Assembly (NCBI GenBank): GCA_030039775.1
Contig: JASHUX010000096.1
Coordinates: 1-6,355, forward strand
Direction of reading: 5' to 3'
Source: Alphaproteobacteria bacterium
Lineage (GTDB): Bacteria; Pseudomonadota; Alphaproteobacteria; ATCC43930; CGMCC-115725
DNA length: 6,355 nucleotides
Shown: positions 1 through 6,355 of the stretch, in pieces
How positions within the stretch are numbered: position 1 is the first letter of the stretch
How the letters are laid out: the number at the start of each line of letters is the position of its first letter
Notes under the pieces: generated by a model
Told to the model about the DNA's origin: nothing
Database searches by the model: none
Seen by the model: only the letters and a program-made list of their open reading frames with translations
Made by a program: the position numbers and the translations under genes

Positions 1-2525
1 CGATAGAATTTGTCGAAGATGCGCTCAAGATCGGCGGGCGGAATGCCGGGTCCCTCGTCGAGCACCGAAACCGAGACCGTATCGCCGTCGACGCGCGCGC
101 GGATCGTGACGAGCGAGCCCGCTGGCGCGTATTTCGCTGCATTGTCCAACAAGTTGAACAGCACTTGCTCGAACAGGAGATAGTCGAGCCATAGCATCGG
201 GAGATCGGGTTCGATGTCGATCTCGACTCGGTGGTCGGCCAGCAATCGATGGGCACGTTGCAGAGCGGTGCCGACGATTTCACCGAAATCGATCAGCGTC
301 GGCGCCAAGGCGATGGCGCCTGATTCGAGCCGCGTCATGTCCAAGAGATTGCCGATGAAGCGGTTGAGCCGCTCCGCCTCGCTTTGAATCGTGCCGAGCA
401 ATTCGTCGCGCGCCGCGGCGTCATAATTGGCGCCGTAGCCGCGCAAGCTGGTCAGCGCGCCGATGATTGAGGCGAGCGGCGTGCGCAAATCGTGGCTGAT
501 CGAGGTCAGGAGCGCCGCGCGCAACCGCTCGGTTTCCGCGGTCATGCGCGCGCTGGCGATGTCCGCGGCGAGGGTGATGCGCTCGATGGCGATGGCGGCC
601 TGATCGGCGAGAGCGTCGAGTAGGCGCCGTCCGTCGGGCGTCATCAACGGCCCCGATTCCTCGCGGTCGATGCCGAGCACGCCAATCGGCCCGCCGCCAG
701 TCTTGAGCGGGAGGAACAGGCGCTTCGCGCCGGGCAGCGTGTCGGCACCGCGGCCTGCGGCCCGGCCATGCTCCCAGGTCCAGCGCGCCGCGGCGAGATC
801 GGCCTGATCCAGTTCGTCTTCAGGCGGGTAGCCGGCCTTGACCTCGATGCCTTGCACCGACGGCATGAGAATAACGACGTGTAGCTTCAGCATGTGCGCA
901 ATCTGATAGACCGTCGCCCACAGCAAATCGTCGAGCGTGCCGATGGCGGCGAGCTTGCGGCTGAACCCGAACAACTCCTCGTTGGTGCGAGCGCGGGTGC
1001 GCGCTGTCACCAATTGCGCCCGCGCGCGGCCGGCGACGTTGCTGGCGATTACCGCGACGATCAAGAAAAAGAACAGGGCGACAACGTTTTCCGGGTCGGC
1101 GATAGTGAAGGTGTAGATCGGCGGCAGGAAAAAGAAATTGTAGGCAAGGACGCTGACGGCGCACGCGAACAGCGACGGGAACAATCCGAACCGCACCGCC
1201 GAAATCAGGATGCCCGTCAGGAACACCAGCGAAATGCTGGCGACGCTGAGGAATTGTTGCAGCGCCATGCCCACCACGACCGCCAGCGCGATGATGCCGA
1301 CGGTGATGGCGTACGGAATCGGATCGAGGCCGGAGACGGGCCGGGTTGCGACTGTGCCGTCGGATTGCGGCTTTTCCGCTTCGCCGCTGATGACGTGGAC
1401 GCTGATATTGCCGGTGCGACGCACCAACTCGTGCACCACAGAGCCGTGCAGAATCTCGAACCAGCGCGACCGCGCCGATTTGCCGATCACGATCTGCGTG
1501 ATGTTATTTTCGGTGGCGTAACGCACGACCTCGTCGGCGATGCGCTCGCCCGGCAGGGTCAGGGCGTCGCCGCCGAGCTGCTCGGCGAGACGCAGTGATT
1601 CGGCAATGCGGTCGTGCGCCGCATCCGACAGACGCTGCGTGCGCGCGGTCTCGACATACAACGCCGTGAAGGGTGCATGCATTCGGTCGGCGAGCCGCTT
1701 CGCATAGCGGATCAAGCCCGGCGTGCCGGGATGTTCGCTGACGCAGATCAGCACGCGCTCGCCCGCGGCCCACGGGCCGCTGATCGCGTGTTGCTGCATG
1801 TAGCGCAGCATCTGATCGTCGACGCGCTGCGCGGTGCGGCGCAGCGCCAGCTCGCGCAGCGCGGTCAGGTTGCCGGGTTTGAAATAATGACGGACTGCCC
1901 GCTCGGCCTGATGCGGGACATAGACCTTGCCGTCCTTCAGCCGCTGAATCAGCTCGTCGGGCGCAAGGTCGATCACTTCGATATCGTCGGCGCGGTCGAG
2001 CACGCTGTCGGGCACGGTCTCCCGAACGCGGATGCGCGTTATTTGCGCCACCACGTCGTTCAGGCTTTCGACGTGCTGAATGTTCAGCGTCGAATAGACG
2101 TCGATGCCCGCGGCCAGCAACTCCTCGACGTCGAGATAGCGCTTCGGATGACGCCCGCCGGGCGCGTTGGTATGGGCGAGCTCATCGACGAGAACGAGGC
2201 GCGGGTGCCGCGCCAGGATCGCGTCGAGGTCCATTTCGTCGAGCGAGCGGCCTTTGTACTCGACGCGCCGGCGCGGAATGATCTCCAGCCCCTCGAGCAG
2301 CGCCTCGGTCTCGCGCCGGCCATGCGTTTCGACCACGCCGACCACGACATCGATGCCTTCGTGGCGCCGCGCTTGCGCCGCGGTCAGCATTTCAAAGGTT
2401 TTGCCGACACCGGGTGCCGCACCGAGGAAAATCTTGAACTTGCCGCGCGCCTCGCGCGACGCCGCTTCGAGCAGCGCCTCAGGCGAGGGCCGCTTTTCTG
2501 AAGGCGCGTTGTCGAGGCCGGTCAT
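1..2525 (-). CDS. kdpD: KdpD, membrane sensor histidine kinase for potassium limitation (3' end outside window)
   Basis: KdpD senses K+ limitation or ionic stress and phosphorylates the response regulator KdpE, which activates kdp transcription. The frame is open without interruption from the ATG at 2523-2525 to the window edge: 841 codons, against 894 residues in E. coli, so only the tail is missing. Domains in order: KdpD N-terminal domain with Walker A GAAPGVGKT (35-43), Walker B-like LVLVDELAHTN (110-120) and NIQH (148-151); a universal-stress-protein-like domain (about 256-380) with GSVVHELVRR (361-370); four membrane helices (about 405-497); a GAF-like domain (about 517-650); the HisKA dimerisation domain with ISHDLRTP and phospho-acceptor H678 (codon 492-494); the start of the HATPase domain with the N box FNLLDN (790-795), G1 box DEGPGIP (823-829) and F box FDKFY (837-841). 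The second glycine-rich ATP-binding box should lie beyond position 1. An in-frame TAA at 2535-2537 excludes longer starts. It lies 19 nt after kdpC. Confidence 0.97.
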   Translation of the reverse strand, partial: MTGLDNAPSEKRPSPEALLEAASREARGKFKIFLGAAPGVGKTFEMLTAAQARRHEGIDVVVGVVETHGRRETEALLEGLEIIPRRRVEYKGRSLDEMDLDAILARHPRLVLVDELAHTNAPGGRHPKRYLDVEELLAAGIDVYSTLNIQHVESLNDVVAQITRIRVRETVPDSVLDRADDIEVIDLAPDELIQRLKDGKVYVPHQAERAVRHYFKPGNLTALRELALRRTAQRVDDQMLRYMQQHAISGPWAAGERVLICVSEHPGTPGLIRYAKRLADRMHAPFTALYVETARTQRLSDAAHDRIAESLRLAEQLGGDALTLPGERIADEVVRYATENNITQIVIGKSARSRWFEILHGSVVHELVRRTGNISVHVISGEAEKPQSDGTVATRPVSGLDPIPYAITVGIIALAVVVGMALQQFLSVASISLVFLTGILISAVRFGLFPSLFACAVSVLAYNFFFLPPIYTFTIADPENVVALFFFLIVAVIASNVAGRARAQLVTARTRARTNEELFGFSRKLAAIGTLDDLLWATVYQIAHMLKLHVVILMPSVQGIEVKAGYPPEDELDQADLAAARWTWEHGRAAGRGADTLPGAKRLFLPLKTGGGPIGVLGIDREESGPLMTPDGRRLLDALADQAAIAIERITLAADIASARMTAETERLRAALLTSISHDLRTPLASIIGALTSLRGYGANYDAAARDELLGTIQSEAERLNRFIGNLLDMTRLESGAIALAPTLIDFGEIVGTALQRAHRLLADHRVEIDIEPDLPMLWLDYLLFEQVLFNLLDNAAKYAPAGSLVTIRARVDGDTVSVSVLDEGPGIPPADLERIFDKFY

Positions 2526-2544
2526 TTCCCGATTTTAGCCGGAA
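2526..2544 (-). other. kdpC-kdpD junction with weak ribosome binding signal
   Basis: The 19-nt gap between the kdpC stop and the kdpD ATG contains only CGGGAA, directly against the start codon, and no well-spaced purine-rich Shine-Dalgarno sequence. An imperfect short inverted repeat (TTCCG near the 5' side, CGGGAA at the 3' side) could fold over the start region. I infer that kdpD translation may depend on coupling to kdpC, giving less kinase than transporter. The stem is short and may be chance. Confidence 0.4.
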
Positions 2545-3150
2545 TCAGCTCTTTTGCAGAGCGTCGAGGGAAAGGTTGAGCTTCAAGACGTTAACGCGCG
2601 GCTCGCCCAAGATGCCGACCGTGCGGCCCGAGGTCGCCGCCGAGACCAAGGCACGGACCTGATCCTCGCTGAGGCCGCGCGCCTTGGCCACTCGCGGCAC
2701 CTGGAAGGCCGCCGCGGCGGGGGAAATATCGGGGTCGAGCCCGCTGGCCGAACTCGTCACCAGATCGACCGGGATCGGCGTGTTCGGGTTCTCGGCTTTC
2801 AGCTTAGCCGCGTCGTCCTTGATGCGGTCGATCAGCGGCTTCGCCGTCGGACCCAGATTGGAGCCGGACGAATTGTCGGCGGCATACGGCACCGCGACGG
2901 TCTTCGACGGATCCTTCGGATCGGGCTCTGTGGTTGCGGACGGACGGCCGTGAAAATATTTGGCACCGGTGAAATTCTGGCCGATCAACTCGGAACCGAC
3001 GATCTTGCCGTTCTTTTCGATCAGGCTGCCGCCGGCCTGATAGGGGAAGATGGTTTCCGCGATGCCGGTCATGGCAAGCGGATAGGCAAGGCCGGTAAGG
3101 ACGGTCATGAGGACAATCATGACGATGGCAGGGCGGAATTGATGGAACAT
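2545..3150 (-). CDS. kdpC: KdpC, single-span subunit of the Kdp K+-transporting ATPase
   Basis: KdpC is the small subunit of the KdpFABC complex. It is anchored by one N-terminal membrane helix, with a soluble domain outside the cytoplasm. It is needed for assembly and is thought to help nucleotide binding or coupling. The protein is 201 residues, against about 190 in E. coli. A hydrophobic helix at residues 8-31 is followed by the family motifs GSELIGQNF (52-60), YFHGRPSAT (65-73), SNLGPT (97-102), the [14 protein letters not shown] block (131-144) and [14 protein letters not shown] (182-195). The open frame extends upstream into kdpB, to a Met at 3252. The start at 3150 is preferred because it begins the canonical [14 protein letters not shown] N-terminus and is preceded by a strong Shine-Dalgarno sequence. 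The gene starts 14 nt after the kdpB stop and ends in TGA. It appears intact. Confidence 0.97.
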   Translation of the reverse strand: MFHQFRPAIVMIVLMTVLTGLAYPLAMTGIAETIFPYQAGGSLIEKNGKIVGSELIGQNFTGAKYFHGRPSATTEPDPKDPSKTVAVPYAADNSSGSNLGPTAKPLIDRIKDDAAKLKAENPNTPIPVDLVTSSASGLDPDISPAAAAFQVPRVAKARGLSEDQVRALVSAATSGRTVGILGEPRVNVLKLNLSLDALQKS

Positions 3151-3156
3151 GGCGGT

Positions 3157-3164
3157 CCTCCTCC

Positions 3165-3166
<2 letters not shown>
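3157..3166 (-). promoter_or_regulatory. Strong ribosome binding site of kdpC, overlapping the kdpB stop codon
   Basis: The minus strand reads TAAGGAGGAGG, where the TAA is the stop codon of kdpB. GGAGG (3164-3160) lies 9 nt before the kdpC ATG, and a second GAGG is nearer. This near-perfect anti-Shine-Dalgarno match fixes the kdpC start at 3150. It would let terminating kdpB ribosomes restart, and it could also recruit ribosomes independently. Confidence 0.8.
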
Positions 3167-5311
<2,145 letters not shown>

Positions 5312-5319
5312 CGAAGCGA

Positions 5320-5325
5320 TCCTTC
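5320..5325 (-). promoter_or_regulatory. Ribosome binding site of kdpB
   Basis: The sequence GAAGGA lies 8 nt upstream of the kdpB ATG, within the 16-nt gap after the kdpA stop codon. Its spacing and match to the 16S anti-Shine-Dalgarno sequence support the chosen kdpB start and coupled translation with kdpA. Confidence 0.75.
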
Positions 5326-5327
5326 GT

Positions 5328-6355
5328 TTACGGGCCGGCGTAGAGCACGCCGTGATTCATGGCGACCTGCTCGACCACGGGTCCGAGCGACACCGCCGGG
5401 AAATAGGTGAGGCCGCCGACAATGACGATGACGCCGACGAGCAAGCCGACGAACAGCGCGCCCGTGGTCGGGAACGTGCCCGCCGACGGCGCCAGCAGCT
5501 TTTTCGACGCGAGCGACCCTGCGATTGCCAGCAGCGGAATCGCGAACACGAAGCGGCCGATGAACATCGCGCCCGAGAGCATCGTGTTATAGAAAAGCGT
5601 GTTGGCGCTGATGCCGGCGAAGGCGCTGCCGTTGTTGCCGGTCGCTTCGGTGAAGGCGTAGAGAATTTCGCTGAAGCCGTGCGGTCCGGTGTTGCCGAGA
5701 CCGGCGAGGCCGTTGGCGTTCACGACCGCAGTCGCGGTGCCGATCAGGATCGAGAACGGCAGGAACAGGATGGCGATGATCGCCATCTTCACTTCTTTGG
5801 CCTCGAGCTTCTTGCCGAGATATTCGGGCGTGCGCCCGACCATTAGCCCGGCGACGAACATCGCGACGATGGCGAAGGCCAGCATGCCGTAAAGCCCGGA
5901 CCCGACGCCGCCGAAAATGATTTCGCCCAACATCATGTTGACCAGCGGCACCATGCCGCCCAGCGGCGTATAACTATCGTGCATCGAATTGACGGCGCCG
6001 CAGGATGTGTCGGTAGTGACGGTGGCGAACAGCGCCGAATCGGCAATGCCGAAACGGGTTTCCTTACCCTCCATATTGCCGCCGGCCTGCATCATGCTGG
6101 CGTGCTGGTCGATATTGAATTGCGCGAAAGCCGGATTACCGGCGGACTCGGCCCAATGACACGTGGTGACGCCGACCAGGAAAAGAATGCCCATCGCGGC
6201 GAAGATCGCCCAGCCTTGCCGTTGATTGCCGACCATGCGGCCGAGCACGTTGGTGAGGCCCGCGCCGATCGCGAAAATCAGGCCGAGCTCCATAAAATTC
6301 GTCAGCGGCGTCGGGTTCTCGAACGGATGCGCCGAATTGACGTTGAAGAACCCGC
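5328..6355 (-). CDS. kdpA: KdpA, potassium-binding channel-like subunit of the Kdp K+-transporting ATPase (5' end outside window)
   Basis: This is the membrane subunit that selects and conducts K+ in the KdpFABC high-affinity uptake complex. The window holds the C-terminal 341 residues, ending in TAA at 5328-5330. The frame stays open to the window edge, so the start lies beyond 6355; about 225-230 residues should be missing if the protein is near the usual 560-570 residues. The fragment opens with [15 protein letters not shown], the conserved KdpA stretch around the second pore loop. It then shows MEGKETRFG, the third selectivity-filter region TSCGAVN (fragment residues 116-122) followed by [23 protein letters not shown], and the fourth filter region NNGSAFAG (240-247). 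Several hydrophobic membrane spans lie between these motifs. The Met at 6291-6293 is internal, not the start. kdpB follows 16 nt downstream. No damage is visible. Identification is very secure from family motifs. Confidence 0.97.
   Translation of the reverse strand, partial: GFFNVNSAHPFENPTPLTNFMELGLIFAIGAGLTNVLGRMVGNQRQGWAIFAAMGILFLVGVTTCHWAESAGNPAFAQFNIDQHASMMQAGGNMEGKETRFGIADSALFATVTTDTSCGAVNSMHDSYTPLGGMVPLVNMMLGEIIFGGVGSGLYGMLAFAIVAMFVAGLMVGRTPEYLGKKLEAKEVKMAIIAILFLPFSILIGTATAVVNANGLAGLGNTGPHGFSEILYAFTEATGNNGSAFAGISANTLFYNTMLSGAMFIGRFVFAIPLLAIAGSLASKKLLAPSAGTFPTTGALFVGLLVGVIVIVGGLTYFPAVSLGPVVEQVAMNHGVLYAGP

Noticed and set aside
894..1598. Plus-strand open frame of 234 codons opposite the KdpD membrane and GAF region
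   Set aside because: Low-complexity Arg/Ala/Glu/Asp-rich translation with no recognisable motif, fully antisense to a conserved gene.
1614..2501. Long plus-strand open frame (295 codons) opposite kdpD
   Set aside because: It is in codon register with kdpD on the opposite strand, a common by-product of GC-rich codon use in which TTA, CTA and TCA are avoided. The translation is rich in Arg, Ala, Asp and His with no family resemblance, whereas the minus strand encodes a textbook KdpD.
5312..5327. Possible terminator or internal promoter between kdpA and kdpB
   Set aside because: The gap is only 16 nt, contains the kdpB ribosome site, and shows no GC-rich hairpin with a T run or -35/-10 pair.

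Overview
The window is an internal piece of a potassium-uptake operon of the Kdp type, lying entirely on the minus strand. Reading in the direction of transcription (from high to low coordinates) it holds the C-terminal part of kdpA (5328-6355, 5' end outside the window), kdpB (3165-5311), kdpC (2545-3150) and most of kdpD (1-2525, 3' end outside the window). The base composition is GC-rich with strong G/C preference at third codon positions. The protein sequences look like those of Alphaproteobacteria, probably Hyphomicrobiales/Bradyrhizobium-like, for example the [10 protein letters not shown] motif in KdpB. That placement is inferred from memory of the families, not from a search.

Layout: the genes are packed tightly, with 16 nt between kdpA and kdpB, 14 nt between kdpB and kdpC, and 19 nt between kdpC and kdpD. 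This indicates one polycistronic message. KdpA is the potassium-selective channel-like subunit, KdpB the P-type ATPase subunit, KdpC the single-span subunit that stabilises the complex, and KdpD the membrane sensor histidine kinase that controls expression. The response regulator kdpE would be expected just beyond position 1. The operon promoter, the small kdpF if present, and the N-terminal part of kdpA would be expected beyond position 6355. None of these can be seen here.

The one real anomaly is in kdpB. The reading frame is broken by an apparent one-base deletion near 4718-4720, in the actuator domain just after the TGES loop. Both halves are otherwise well-conserved KdpB. Restoring a single base recreates the family motif TRVLSDW and a protein of about 715 residues. 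This is either a sequencing or assembly error or a recent inactivating mutation. kdpA, kdpC and kdpD show no decay: I read the kdpD frame codon by codon and it is open from its start to the window edge.

No RNA genes, mobile elements, CRISPR arrays or large repeats were recognised. There is no gene-free stretch longer than 19 nt. I see no undescribed system here; this is a standard kdp locus with one lesion worth checking.
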